A stretch of 64,000 nt of DNA from Rhodobacteraceae bacterium UBA6197 (GCA_002422085.1 DISZ01000008.1:225168-289167), one strand, 5' to 3'; counted from the first letter of the stretch, positions 1-9,153 are shown. Made by a program: numbers and translations. Notes: generated by a model not told the origin, from the sequence alone.

Positions 1-61
1 GTGCCTATCACCTCAAGCGGATACCCGCCCCCCTGCGCACCCCGCGCAGCGGAAAAGAGTG

Positions 62-235
62 ATCACCTCGGCAGGTCTCCTGGCTTGCGGGTCGTCACTT
101 TGGCTGACCTTCCCGGACACGGGTCCAGTGGTGTCTTCAGCCATCGCTCGCCGCTTACAGTTGCGGGGGCAGCCCCGGAGTAGACGCCTAGCGGCGGCGC
201 ACCGGGTTCCCTTTTCATCCCCCCCTCACGAGGAA
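62..235 (-). ncRNA. Cobalamin (B12) riboswitch
   Basis: Read on the minus strand, this stretch has the conserved blocks of the AdoCbl riboswitch in order: GGGAACCCGGTGCG near 205-218, the GCCCCCGCAACTGTAAGCGG block near 150-175, a GCCACTGG-like block near 120-135, and an exact B12 box GCCAGGAGACCTGCC at 70-84. The aptamer binds adenosylcobalamin and usually represses downstream B12 synthesis or uptake genes. The regulated gene must lie left of position 1 on the minus strand, outside the window. The outer ends of the aptamer are approximate. Confidence 0.93.
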
Positions 236-338
236 GAACCGAAGTGCCGATGGCATCGCACCCAAAGCCGTGCACGTCAAGCCCCCGCAGCGCCGCCGCG
301 CATCTTCCCCGGCCGACGGATGCCGGGGCCGGCGGGTC

Positions 339-369
339 GCTCCGCGGGGGATATTTTTGCGAAGATGAA
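339..369 (+). repeat. Dispersed intergenic repeat, copy 1
   Basis: One copy of the dispersed element found throughout this window: a GCTCCGCGGGGGATATTT core followed by a GCGAAGATGAAC tail. It lies between the riboswitch and the VOC gene and is not in a reading frame with any recognisable protein. Confidence 0.75.
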
Positions 370-443
370 CGGCGGCAGTCGATCGGGGGGGGGCGAGGTT
401 GCGGCGTGTCGGGGGCGTCGTCGTTGGGCCTCGTCTTTGGGCC

Positions 444-583
444 AGCCGCCGTTCGGGACCATTCGTGTTCGGGGTCAGTCGCCGTTCGGGATCAGCCGCC
501 GTCCGGGGTCAGTCGTCGTTGGGGCCAAGCCGCCGTCCGGGGTCAGTCGTCGTTGGGGGTCAGTCGTCGTTGGGGCCAAGCCA
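444..583. repeat. Tandem repeat made from the 3' end of the VOC gene
   Basis: Imperfect tandem units of about 20-33 bp carry the words GTCAGTCGTCGTTGGGG and CCAAGCCGCCGTCCGGG in alternation. On the minus strand each unit reads as the last codons plus stop of the neighbouring VOC gene (Pro-Asn-Asp-Asp-stop), so the array looks like serial duplication of that gene's 3' end. Units become less perfect towards 444. Confidence 0.8.
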
Positions 584-970
584 GCCGAACGGGTTGTGGG
601 CGATTTCCCAAAGATGGCCGTCGAGATCGGCAAAATAGCCATGCCAGCCGCCCCAATCGGCGCGTTGCACCGGCTTGACCAGCGTGGCACCGGCCCGCAG
701 CGCGGCTTCGAACAGCGGCGCCACCTCGTCCTCGGAGGCGACGTTATGCGACAGCGTGACACCGCGAAAGCCGCTGCCCTCGGCGGTGACGCCCGCGTCA
801 TGGGCCAGCGCGTGGCGTTCGGACAGACCCAGCCAACTGCCGTTCATCTTGAAGAAGGTGACACTGGGCGGCGTGGGGAGCTGCACAAAGCCGAGCCCGT
901 CGCGATAGAAGGCGGTGGCGGCGCCAAGATCCGAGACGGCAAGCGAGATCAGGTTGATGCGCGGTTTCAT
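560..970 (-). CDS. VOC (glyoxalase/bleomycin resistance fold) family protein
   Basis: A 136-residue protein of the vicinal oxygen chelate superfamily. The N-terminus (MKPRINLISLAVSDL) and the pattern of a short beta-alpha-beta unit, FYRDGLGF, and the C-terminal GYFADLDGHLWEIAHNP are typical of single-domain VOC proteins. The last part holds the Glu that usually binds metal, but the substrate cannot be read from sequence. The start at 970 is chosen because GGAG sits 7 bases upstream; a longer upstream frame has no conserved residues. The stop codon lies inside the tandem repeat at 444-583. It is probably transcribed alone. The family call is firm, the reaction unknown. Confidence 0.85.
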   Translation of the reverse strand: MKPRINLISLAVSDLGAATAFYRDGLGFVQLPTPPSVTFFKMNGSWLGLSERHALAHDAGVTAEGSGFRGVTLSHNVASEDEVAPLFEAALRAGATLVKPVQRADWGGWHGYFADLDGHLWEIAHNPFGWLGPNDD

Positions 971-1095
971 CGGGGCTCCGGGATGGGAGCGCGCCTGTGA
1001 GGCGCGTTCGGGGGGCGCGTTCGGCGGGCGCGACGGGCCATGGTCCCACGGCACAGCGCTTTTGGGCAAGCCCTTTCTGGGCGGCGCGGCGGGCT

Positions 1096-2130
1096 TTAGT
1101 GCACGTGGCGATTGAAGCGCAGTGACGACAGAAGGGACAGCCCGATAAAGCCCGCGCCCAGAAGCCCGGTCACCATTTCGGGGATTGGCCAGAGGGTCTG
1201 GGCGAACATGATCCCCGACAGGATCAGGATCGACCAGAAAGCACCGTGTTCCAGATAGCGAAAATGCGCCAACGTATCGCGTTCGACCAGCATGATGGTC
1301 ATCGAGCGCACATACATCGCGCCAATGCCCAGACCGATGGCGATCAGGAACAGGTTCTGGGTCAGCGCGAAAGCCCCGATCACCCCGTCAAAGCTGAACG
1401 AGGCGTCAAGGACCTCGAGGTAAAGAAACGCGCCAAGGCCGGCCTTTCCGGCAAGCTCGAGCGCGGCGCCGGTTTTATCGAGAACATGCCCCAGCACCTC
1501 GACCGCCAGAAAGGTCAGCAGCCCGGACAGGGCGGAAAACAGGAATCGTGCTTCCTCGTGACCGGGCAGCGCCACGGTGAAGGCCAGCACGACCGCCAGA
1601 ACCAGCGCGATCTCAAGCCCGCGCACGCTGGCACATCGACGCAAGTGACATTCGAGCGAGGCGATCCAATCGACCTCTTTGCCTTCGTCGATGAAATAGC
1701 GCAGCGCAACCATCATCAGGAAGGCTCCGCCAAAGGCGGCAATGGAAAGATGCGCCTCGGCGATGATATGGGCATAGTCGGCAGGACGGGTCGCGGCCAT
1801 CTGCAGCGCCGTGATCGGGCCGATACCGGCGGCGACGACGACGATCAGCAGCGGGAACAGGATCCGCATGCCAAAGACCGCAATCACGATGCCCCAGGTC
1901 AGAAACCGGCGTTGCCAGAGCGGCGACATGGTCTTGAGCTTGTTGGCATTGACGATGGCGTTGTCGAAGGAAAGCGAGATTTCGAGAACCGCCAGAACCG
2001 CAGCGATGAGGAAAAAGCTGATGCCGCCGGCGATGTTGGAGGTGAAATACCAACCCAGCCAGAACGCCAGAACCAGCCCGAGGCCGGTGACGATGAAAGC
2101 CCAGCGAAAGTAGTGCAGGGCAGATGTCAT
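1096..2130 (-). CDS. DUF475 / TerC-superfamily integral membrane protein
   Basis: A 344-residue polytopic inner-membrane protein. Hydrophobic segments run through almost the whole length, and the signature EISLSFDNAIVNANKL near residues 50-65, together with a second acidic motif LDASFSFDGVIGAFA around 243-257, identifies the DUF475 branch of the TerC superfamily. Members have conserved Asp/Asn residues within the membrane and are linked to metal-ion homeostasis, mainly manganese for TerC/Alx relatives; for DUF475 itself no transport substrate is established. The start is ATG 2130. No operon partner is evident: the next gene upstream ends 280 bases away. Confidence 0.85.
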   Translation of the reverse strand: MTSALHYFRWAFIVTGLGLVLAFWLGWYFTSNIAGGISFFLIAAVLAVLEISLSFDNAIVNANKLKTMSPLWQRRFLTWGIVIAVFGMRILFPLLIVVVAAGIGPITALQMAATRPADYAHIIAEAHLSIAAFGGAFLMMVALRYFIDEGKEVDWIASLECHLRRCASVRGLEIALVLAVVLAFTVALPGHEEARFLFSALSGLLTFLAVEVLGHVLDKTGAALELAGKAGLGAFLYLEVLDASFSFDGVIGAFALTQNLFLIAIGLGIGAMYVRSMTIMLVERDTLAHFRYLEHGAFWSILILSGIMFAQTLWPIPEMVTGLLGAGFIGLSLLSSLRFNRHVH

Positions 2131-2280
2131 GATGCGAAGGCCATTTCAGGATTTCCAGTCAAGGCTGACCATCAGGAGATAGGCAGCCCCCCTGCGGGGT
2201 GCAAGCGGCGGCGCGGGTGATGGTGCGGGGGCGTGCTTGCGGCGCAACACTGCGGCGGGAGGCGACGGTGTCGGCGTCGG

Positions 2281-2313
2281 GCCTCCGGCGGGGATATTTG
2301 GGCGAAGATGAAG
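2281..2313 (+). repeat. Dispersed intergenic repeat, copy 2
   Basis: Close to the consensus: GCCTCCGGCGGGGATATTT followed by GGGCGAAGATGAAG. It lies in the 280-base gap between the DUF475 gene start and the holC stop, which otherwise holds nothing I recognise. Confidence 0.8.
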
Positions 2314-2409
2314 CGGGATGTCCGGATTTCAGGACAAGGGTGCTTTCGGCTGGCGGCGGCCAGAGAATTATCCGGGGCGCGCGCGGGGGGGCGGGGGGGC
2401 GGGCGCGGC

Positions 2410-2889
2410 TCAGCGTTCTGCCTTTTTTTCCCAGCGGCCGCTTTCCTCGCTCCAGTATTGTGCGCTGGCGCCTGCGGAGGTCAGATCCCGCCAGTGTTTG
2501 CGGGCCATTTCAAGGGCAGCGGGGTCGTTGCCGTCAAACAGCAGCCAGACGCGTTCGTGGGCGGCAACTTCGGCGGCGGTGACACTCGCGCCGTCGATCG
2601 CCATGATCGCGTCACACTTTGGCGCGGGGGCGGCTGCGGGATCGGGATCGGGGGCGGCCACAGTCAGCAGCACCGGCTGGCGTGCGTCATGCGTGCCCCC
2701 GGCGCGACCATGCGGCAAGAAACCGTCTTCGGCGCTCTGCCAGAGGTGTTGATCAAGCCAGTCCATCCGCTCGGGCGAGGTGCCGCGCAATTCCACCCGC
2801 CAGCCCGCATCGAGCGCGCGCATCAACAAGCCCGGCACCAGCATTTCGGCCGGGGATCGGGTCAGGTGGTAGAAAAGCGCGGCGCCCAT
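2410..2889 (-). CDS. holC: DNA polymerase III chi subunit
   Basis: A 159-residue protein with the HolC start pattern (FYHLTRSPAEMLVPGLLMRAL) and the conserved ERMDWLDQHLW and FLPHGRAGG segments, ending with the VWLLFDGND strand of the family. Chi is part of the clamp loader accessory complex and contacts single-stranded DNA binding protein. It begins 18 bases after the pepA stop, so pepA and holC are almost surely one transcript, the usual arrangement in proteobacteria. There is a loop rich in Pro/Ala/Asp (PDPDPAAAPAP) in the middle that is longer than in enteric chi. Confidence 0.93.
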   Translation of the reverse strand: MGAALFYHLTRSPAEMLVPGLLMRALDAGWRVELRGTSPERMDWLDQHLWQSAEDGFLPHGRAGGTHDARQPVLLTVAAPDPDPAAAPAPKCDAIMAIDGASVTAAEVAAHERVWLLFDGNDPAALEMARKHWRDLTSAGASAQYWSEESGRWEKKAER

Positions 2890-2907
2890 GCGATGCCCTG
2901 CCCGCGA

Positions 2908-4380
2908 TCAGCGTGTCTCGAACTGGTCGCGGATCAGCCGGTCGAGCGCCATCACCCCCCAGCCGGTGGCGCCCTTCGGGGCCAGCGTGCTGTCGGTGCT
3001 CAGCAGCGCCACGCCGGCGATGTCGAGATGCGCCCAAGGGGTTTCGGGTTTGACGAAGCGCGCCAGAAACTGCGCCGCGGTGATCGAGCCCGCGGGCCGG
3101 CCGACCGAGTTGCGCATATCGGCCACGCGGGATTTGAGCATCGCATCATAGGCCGCGCCCATCGGCATCCGCCAAGCCCCCTCGCCCTCGGCTTCGGCGG
3201 CCCGCAGGAAGTTGTTGGCCAGCGCGTCGTTGTTGGAAAAGACGCCGGCGTTTTCATGACCCAGCGCCACGATGATCGCGCCGGTCAGGGTGGCCAGATT
3301 GATCATCGCCACCGGCGCAAAACGTTCTTGGGTATACCAAAGCACGTCGGCCAGGACCAGACGGCCCTCGGCGTCGGTGTTGATCACCTCGATCGTGTCG
3401 CCCTTCATCGAGCGCACGACATCGCCGGGGCGTTGCGCGCGCCCGTCGGGCATGTTTTCCACCAGGCCGACGACACCGACCACATTGGCCTGCGCCTTGC
3501 GCAGCGCCAGCGTGCGCATCACCCCGGCCACGACCCCGGCGCCGCCCATGTCCATGGTCATTTCTTCCATCCCGGCGGCGGGTTTGATCGAAATGCCGCC
3601 GGTGTCGAACACCACGCCCTTGCCGACAAGCGCAAAGGGCGGTTCATCCTTGGTGCCGCCCTGCCAGCGCATCACCACCACCTTCGAGGGGCTTTCGGAC
3701 CCCTGCCCGACGCCCAGAAGCGCACCCATGCCCAGCTTGGCAAGGTCGGGTTCTTCGAGGATTTCGACGTCGAGCCCCAGTTCCTGCATCGCGGCAAGCC
3801 GGGCGGCGAAATCGTCGGTGGTCAGGATATTGGCGGGTTCATTGACCAGATCGCGGGTGAAGAACACGCCCTCGGCCAGCGCCGCCATCGGCCGCGCCGC
3901 GCTGGCCACGGCCTCGGGGTCGGTGACCATGAAGCTGACCGCGCCGGGCTGTGGCGCAGCATCGGTCTTGTGCGGCGCGAAATCATAGGCCCGCAGCGCC
4001 AGCCCCAGCGAGATCTCGGCGGCGCGGGCATGACCTTCGGCCAGCACCAGCGCCCCCGAGGCGCCAAGGCTGCGGCCCACCGCGGCGCCGGCCTTGCGCG
4101 CATCGGCCACGCTGGCGCGGCGCGGCAGGCGGATGATCTGCACCGCCTCGGCGGCAAGTGCCGCGGGCCAGGCAAGCTCGATCGACTCGCCGGGCTTGAG
4201 CTTGGCGGCCGCCTCCGAGGCCAGCGCCCGCCCGATCGCCCCCCGCATCATCCGGTCAAGCCGACGCGCACCGGCGGAAAGCCGCGCGCCCGGCTCGGCG
4301 AAAAGCGCAATTCGTCCGGTGGTGGCGGAAAGCGCCTCCAGGTCGGTTTCACGAAAGTGGATGGCGACGGGATGGCTCAT
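2908..4380 (-). CDS. pepA: Leucyl aminopeptidase (M17)
   Basis: A 490-residue cytosolic leucyl aminopeptidase. The C-terminal catalytic domain has the two di-metal and active-site signatures: GKGVVFDTGGISIKP with MTMDMGGA, and the family signature NTDAEGRLVLAD. Metal ligands Lys/Asp/Asp/Asp/Glu are all present. The N-terminal 150-170 residues form the more variable M17 N-domain. The start at 4380 (MSHPVAIHF) is preceded by GGAG at about -9; an upstream extension in the same frame is not conserved in composition. It removes N-terminal residues from peptides with two divalent metals. It heads a pepA-holC pair. Confidence 0.95.
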   Translation of the reverse strand: MSHPVAIHFRETDLEALSATTGRIALFAEPGARLSAGARRLDRMMRGAIGRALASEAAAKLKPGESIELAWPAALAAEAVQIIRLPRRASVADARKAGAAVGRSLGASGALVLAEGHARAAEISLGLALRAYDFAPHKTDAAPQPGAVSFMVTDPEAVASAARPMAALAEGVFFTRDLVNEPANILTTDDFAARLAAMQELGLDVEILEEPDLAKLGMGALLGVGQGSESPSKVVVMRWQGGTKDEPPFALVGKGVVFDTGGISIKPAAGMEEMTMDMGGAGVVAGVMRTLALRKAQANVVGVVGLVENMPDGRAQRPGDVVRSMKGDTIEVINTDAEGRLVLADVLWYTQERFAPVAMINLATLTGAIIVALGHENAGVFSNNDALANNFLRAAEAEGEGAWRMPMGAAYDAMLKSRVADMRNSVGRPAGSITAAQFLARFVKPETPWAHLDIAGVALLSTDSTLAPKGATGWGVMALDRLIRDQFETR

Positions 4381-4561
4381 GACGGTCTCCGACAAGGGTT
4401 TGAACGCAGATTTTCCCGGCCCGGCGCGACGCGCGGGGCCCGATTGCGCCAAACCCTAGCGAGGTGGCGGGAAAATGAAAAGCCACCCGACCCGAAAGCC
4501 TTTCCCCCCGGACGTTGCCGCGTTAAGGAGAGGGGAACAACATCCGGGGGGATGACCGATC

Positions 4562-5740
4562 TTGTCCAGACTGGACCGATATATGCTGTCGCAGCTTATG
4601 GCGCTGTTCGGCTTTTTCGCGCTTGTGCTGGTGTCGGTCTATTGGGTCAACCGGGCGGTGCTGCTGTTTGACAAGCTGATCTCGGACGGCCAGACGGCGC
4701 TGGTGGTGCTGGAGTTCACCGCCCTGTCGCTGCCCTATGTGATCAAGGTAGTGCTGCCGGTGGCGGCCTTTGCGGCCACGGTCTATGCGGTCAATCGGCT
4801 GACCTCGGAATCCGAACTGGTGGTGATGCAGGCGACCGGGTTTTCACCCTGGCGGCTGGCGCGGCCAGTGCTGGTGTTCGGGGTGATCGTGGCGGCGTTG
4901 CTGACGGTTCTGGTGCATGTTCTGGTGCCCGCCTCGCGCGCGCAACTGGCCGACCGGCAGGCGCAGATCGCCGAAAACGTCACCGCGCGGTTCCTGACCG
5001 AGGGCGCGTTCATGCACCCGGCGCCGGGGGTGACGATCTACATCCGGGAAATCTCGGCGCGGGGCGAATTGTTGGACATCTTCATGTCCGACAGCCGCAA
5101 CGGGGTGTCGCAAACCACCTACACGGCGGAAAAGGCGTTGATCGTGAAGGCCGAGACCGGGCCAAAGCTGATCATGCTTGAGGGTCAGGCACAGACGCTG
5201 CGCCATGCGGACGGGCGGTTGTCGCAGACGCGTTTTTCCGATTTCACCTATGATATCGGCGCGTTGATCAGCCCGGCCAGCCGGACCCGGCGCAACTGGA
5301 ACGAACTGTCGACGGTGGCGCTGCTTGGGGCCTCGCCCGAGGCGCTGGCGCTGACCGGAGGCACTGCCGCCAATGCCTGGCTTGAGGTGAACGAGCGTCT
5401 GGCGCAACCGCTGATGGCGCCGATGGCCGCGCTACTGGGCTTTGCGACACTGATGCTGGGCGGGTTCAACCGCTTCGGCATATGGCGTCAGATCCTTGTC
5501 GCGATTCTGGCGCTGATTGCGGTGCAATTCATCTCGAACGCGGTGGCGGATGTGACGCGGCGGGCACCGGATCTTTGGGGGCTGGCCTATTTTCCCGCCG
5601 CGCTGGGGGTCGTGGCCTCGGTGGCGATGCTGTGGTGGGCGGGTCAGCCGCGCCGGATACGCGCCGGGCGGGCCGGCGATCGAGATGACGGTCGGGATGA
5701 CGGTCGGGCCAAGGATCCGGACGCGGAGGCCTTGGCATGA
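4562..5740 (+). CDS. lptF: LPS export permease LptF (YjgP/YjgQ family)
   Basis: A 392-residue inner-membrane subunit of the LptB2FG ABC transporter that pulls lipopolysaccharide out of the inner membrane. It shows the family layout: two transmembrane helices near the N-terminus, a conserved cytosolic coupling segment (SELVVMQATGFSP near residues 81-93), a long periplasmic beta-jellyroll domain and three to four C-terminal helices. The start is taken as TTG 4562 because it gives the family's MSRLDRYMLSQL beginning and has GGGGGGA about 10 bases upstream. The last 30 residues are a charged tail rich in Asp, Gly and Arg. Its stop overlaps the lptG start by ATGA. Confidence 0.94.
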   Translation: MSRLDRYMLSQLMALFGFFALVLVSVYWVNRAVLLFDKLISDGQTALVVLEFTALSLPYVIKVVLPVAAFAATVYAVNRLTSESELVVMQATGFSPWRLARPVLVFGVIVAALLTVLVHVLVPASRAQLADRQAQIAENVTARFLTEGAFMHPAPGVTIYIREISARGELLDIFMSDSRNGVSQTTYTAEKALIVKAETGPKLIMLEGQAQTLRHADGRLSQTRFSDFTYDIGALISPASRTRRNWNELSTVALLGASPEALALTGGTAANAWLEVNERLAQPLMAPMAALLGFATLMLGGFNRFGIWRQILVAILALIAVQFISNAVADVTRRAPDLWGLAYFPAALGVVASVAMLWWAGQPRRIRAGRAGDRDDGRDDGRAKDPDAEALA

Positions 5741-6915
5741 CGCTGTGGTTTTATATCGCGCGGCGCTTCTTGCGGTCGTTTCTGATGGTGACGGGGATTT
5801 TCTTCTGCATCCTCTTTCTGATCGACATGGTCGAACAGATCCGCCGTTTCGACGCGGATCAATTGGGGCTGGGCGGGGCAGCCTGGCTGGCGGCGCTGGG
5901 AATGCCGGGCGCGCTTTACACGATCTTGCCGCTGACCATGGTGCTTGCGGCGGTGGCGCTGTTTCTGGGGCTGGCGCGAAGTTCCGAGCTGGTGGTGATC
6001 CGTGCCTCGGGGCGATCCGCGATGGCGATGCTCGCCGCGCCGATGGCGGTGGCGCTGACGCTGGGGGCGCTGGCGGTGGCGATCGGAAACCCGCTGGTCG
6101 CGGCCACCGAAAAGCGCGCCGAAGAGCTGTCGGCGCGGTTTCGCGCGGGTGCCGCACAGGCGGTTTCGATCGGCCAGGAGGGGGTCTGGCTGCGCCAGGG
6201 CGGAGGGATCGCTGCCAGCGGCGCCGCCGATAGCGCTGCGACCGGTTCTGCGGCCGGTTCTGCGGCCGGTTCTGCAGCGGATAGCGACCTCACGCAGGCG
6301 GTGATCCGGGCGACGCGCGCCAATCTGGACGCGACCGAGCTATATGACGTGACCTTCCTGATTTTCGCCCCCGGCAAGGGGCCGGTCCGGCGCATTCAGG
6401 CCGCCGAGGCAAAGTTGCGTCCGGGCGAATGGGTGCTGACCGGGGTCAAGGACTGGCCGCTGACCGGCTCGACCAATCCCGAACGTGATGCGCATGTCAG
6501 CGCCAGCCTGACGCTACCGTCGGATCTGACGGCGGACCGTATCCGCGACAGTTTCGGCACCCCTTCGGCGGTGCCGATCTGGGCATTGCCCGACTTCATC
6601 GCCGGGCTCGAGCGCGCCGGTTTTTCCGCCCGTCGGCACCGGGTCTGGTTCCAGATGGAGCTGGCATTGCCGTTCGTGCTGGCGGCCATGGTGTTGATCG
6701 CGGCGGGCTTCACGATGCGTCATGCGCGGCTTGGCCGCACCGGGCAGATGGTGCTCTTGGCGCTGGGCTCCGGGCTGGGGGTGTTTTTCTTGCGCAATGT
6801 GGCGCAGGTTCTGGGGGATAACGGCCAGATCCCGGTGGCGCTGGCGGCCTGGGCCCCGCCGGGGGTGGCCTTGATGCTTTCGGTGGCGTTGTTGTTGCAT
6901 CTGGAGGACGGTTGA
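5737..6915 (+). CDS. lptG: LPS export permease LptG
   Basis: A 392-residue partner of LptF with the same fold: N-terminal helices, coupling motif SSELVVIRASGRS near 87-99, periplasmic domain, and C-terminal helices from about residue 305. Unusual is a low-complexity insertion at about residues 164-186 of the periplasmic domain (Ala, Gly, Ser, with repeated GSAA units) encoded by a 12-bp tandem repeat. The start ATG 5737 overlaps the lptF stop by four bases, and its stop overlaps the lptD start by one base, so the three genes are translationally coupled. Confidence 0.94.
   Translation: MTLWFYIARRFLRSFLMVTGIFFCILFLIDMVEQIRRFDADQLGLGGAAWLAALGMPGALYTILPLTMVLAAVALFLGLARSSELVVIRASGRSAMAMLAAPMAVALTLGALAVAIGNPLVAATEKRAEELSARFRAGAAQAVSIGQEGVWLRQGGGIAASGAADSAATGSAAGSAAGSAADSDLTQAVIRATRANLDATELYDVTFLIFAPGKGPVRRIQAAEAKLRPGEWVLTGVKDWPLTGSTNPERDAHVSASLTLPSDLTADRIRDSFGTPSAVPIWALPDFIAGLERAGFSARRHRVWFQMELALPFVLAAMVLIAAGFTMRHARLGRTGQMVLLALGSGLGVFFLRNVAQVLGDNGQIPVALAAWAPPGVALMLSVALLLHLEDG
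6225..6285 (+). repeat. 12-bp in-frame tandem repeat inside lptG
   Basis: The unit GCGGCCGGTTCT is repeated about three times, with flanking degenerate Ser/Ala/Asp codons, giving a GSAAGSAAGSAA stretch in the periplasmic domain of LptG. The reading frame is kept. Confidence 0.85.
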
Positions 6916-9104
6916 TGCGGGCCCGGCTGTTGATGATGCTTGCGCTGCTGCTGCCACTGCCGCTGGCGGCCGGGGCCGAAACCACGGTCTTGCCGCAGGC
7001 GGCGCGCACCGACCTTGCCCCGCCGACGCCGGCGCCGACGGCAGACCTTGAAAGCCGCGCCGCCACGCTTTTGGCCGACCGGATCGAGATCACCGGCGAT
7101 CAGGCGCTGATGGCCAGCGGCTCGGTCGAGGTGTTCTACCAAGGCAACCGCCTGACCGCGACACGGATCCGCTATGACGCCCGTGCCGGGGTGCTGGCCA
7201 TCGAAGGGCCGATCCGGCTGACCGAGCCGGGGCAGTTGGGCACTGTTCTGGTGGCCGATCAGGCCGAACTGAGCCGCGATCTGCAAGACGGCATCCTGAC
7301 CGGGGCGCGGCTGGTGCTGGCGCGCGAGCTGCAACTGGCCGCCACCTCGGTGCGGCGCGAGGCCGGGCGCTATACCTATATGGACCGGGTCGTGGCGTCG
7401 TCATGCCAGATCTGCGCCAGCAGCCCGAGCCCGTTGTGGGAAATCCGCGCCCGCCGCGTGACACATGACAACCAGACCCGCCAGCTTCTGTTCGAGGGGG
7501 CGCAGTTTCGCGCCATGGGGGTGCCGCTGGCCTATCTGCCGCACCTGCGCATGCCCGACCCGACAGTCGAGCGGATGAGCGGCTTCTTGCGCCCCTCGAT
7601 GCGCACCACTTCAAGCCTGGGAACCGGGCTGAAGCTGCCGTATTTCTTTGTGTTGGACGACAGCAAGGATCTGACGCTGACGCCCTATCTGGCGACGTCG
7701 CGCACGCGCACGCTGGAATTGCGCTACCGTCAGGCCTTTGCACGCGGCACAACGGAATGGGTGGGCGCGATCAGCCGCGATGACATCCTCTCGGGCAAGA
7801 CGCGCGGCTATCTGTTCTCGGATACCGAATTGCGCCTGGGGCAGGACTATCGGCTGGGCGTCAATCTGCGGCTGACCACGGACCGGTCCTACCTGCTGAA
7901 CTATGACATCACCGATGACGACCGGCTTTGGAGCGGGGTCACGCTGGAACGGGTCAAGTCCGAAAAGCTGATCTGGGCGCGGATCGGCAATACCCATACC
8001 CTGCGCGAGGGCGAGACCAACTCGACCCAGCCGACGCTGGCCGGCGATCTGCGCTGGGTGCAGGTCTTGCACCCTGCCACGCTGGGGGGCGAACTGGTGC
8101 TGGACTGGCAGTTGCACGCGCACCGGCGATCGTCGTCGGACGATGTTGTGGGACGCGACGAGGTGCGTGCCTCGATGCTGGCCGACTGGCGGCGCAACTG
8201 GTTGTTGCCGGGGGGGGTGCTGGCCTCGGGTCAGGCCGAAACGGCGATCGACTTCTACACCATCGGACAAGACAGCACCGTGCCCGCGACGATCGGGCGC
8301 ATGCTGCCCTCGGTCGCGGTCGAACTGCGCTGGCCCTGGGTCAAGACCTCGGGCACGGCGGCGCATGTGATCGAGCCGATGCTGCAACTGGTCTGGAGCC
8401 GCGACAGCCTGAAAGAAGTGCCCAACGAGGACAGTACCTTGCTGGAATTTGACGAGGGCAACCTGTTTTCGATGTCGCGCTTTCCGGGCGCGGATGCGCG
8501 CGAACGGGGCTTGCGGGCAAATCTGGGGGTCAGCTGGACGCGTCACGATGTGGCCGGCTGGTCTTTGGGGGTGACGGCGGGGCGGGTGATCCGCACCGAG
8601 GATCTGGACCAGTTTGGCACCGGAACCGGCTTGTCGGGCACGCTGTCGGATTGGCTTTTGACATCGCATTTCAGCACCGCCGGCGGGCTGACCCTGTCGA
8701 ACCGGGCCTTGTTCGACGATGGTTTCGGCTTTAGCCGCGATGAGCTGCGGCTGGCCTTTGCGGGCGGGCGCTACCGGGTGGAGGCGGGATATCTGTGGAT
8801 GCAGGCCGATCCGGTCGAAGCGCGCTATACCGATACGTCGGAGCTGATGCTCGATACCGGCTGGAGCTGGGGCAACGGCTGGTCGGGCAGTTTCGAGACG
8901 CGCTACGATTTCTCGGCTGACCGCGCCGCCGAGGCGGGGCTGGGGCTCAGCTATTCGAACGAATGTGTGACGGTCGATCTTTCCCTCTCGCGTCGTTTCA
9001 CGTCCTCGACTAGTGTGAAGCCGGAAACCGATTTCGGGCTTTCGGTGCAGCTGGCCGGTTTTGGCGCGGGCGGTGGCGGAACCCGGCGGGTCTGTGCCCG
9101 CTAA
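6915..9104 (+). CDS. lptD: LPS-assembly outer membrane protein LptD
   Basis: A 729-residue beta-barrel protein that inserts LPS into the outer leaflet. A cleavable signal peptide (about 22 residues, ending ALPLAAGA) is followed by an OstA/LptA-like N-terminal jellyroll with the DRIEITGDQALMASG pattern, a Cys pair CQIC near residues 163-166, and a long C-terminal region of alternating beta-strands ending near an aromatic/Arg tail. ATG 6915 is preferred over TTG 6912 because GGAGG lies seven bases before it. It lies between lptG and surA, matching its need for SurA during folding. Length is typical for the family in Rhodobacteraceae. Confidence 0.94.
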   Translation: MRARLLMMLALLLPLPLAAGAETTVLPQAARTDLAPPTPAPTADLESRAATLLADRIEITGDQALMASGSVEVFYQGNRLTATRIRYDARAGVLAIEGPIRLTEPGQLGTVLVADQAELSRDLQDGILTGARLVLARELQLAATSVRREAGRYTYMDRVVASSCQICASSPSPLWEIRARRVTHDNQTRQLLFEGAQFRAMGVPLAYLPHLRMPDPTVERMSGFLRPSMRTTSSLGTGLKLPYFFVLDDSKDLTLTPYLATSRTRTLELRYRQAFARGTTEWVGAISRDDILSGKTRGYLFSDTELRLGQDYRLGVNLRLTTDRSYLLNYDITDDDRLWSGVTLERVKSEKLIWARIGNTHTLREGETNSTQPTLAGDLRWVQVLHPATLGGELVLDWQLHAHRRSSSDDVVGRDEVRASMLADWRRNWLLPGGVLASGQAETAIDFYTIGQDSTVPATIGRMLPSVAVELRWPWVKTSGTAAHVIEPMLQLVWSRDSLKEVPNEDSTLLEFDEGNLFSMSRFPGADARERGLRANLGVSWTRHDVAGWSLGVTAGRVIRTEDLDQFGTGTGLSGTLSDWLLTSHFSTAGGLTLSNRALFDDGFGFSRDELRLAFAGGRYRVEAGYLWMQADPVEARYTDTSELMLDTGWSWGNGWSGSFETRYDFSADRAAEAGLGLSYSNECVTVDLSLSRRFTSSTSVKPETDFGLSVQLAGFGAGGGGTRRVCAR

Positions 9105-9153
9105 AGGGTGGCAAGGCCACCGCAACTGGAACAAGAGCAGACGGACGGTAACG

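Noticed and set aside
2233..4671. An 812-codon open frame on the plus strand across holC and pepA
   Set aside because: It is the antisense shadow of pepA, with high-GC codon bias giving few stops; composition is His/Arg/Gly-rich and no domain is seen, while pepA on the other strand is certain.
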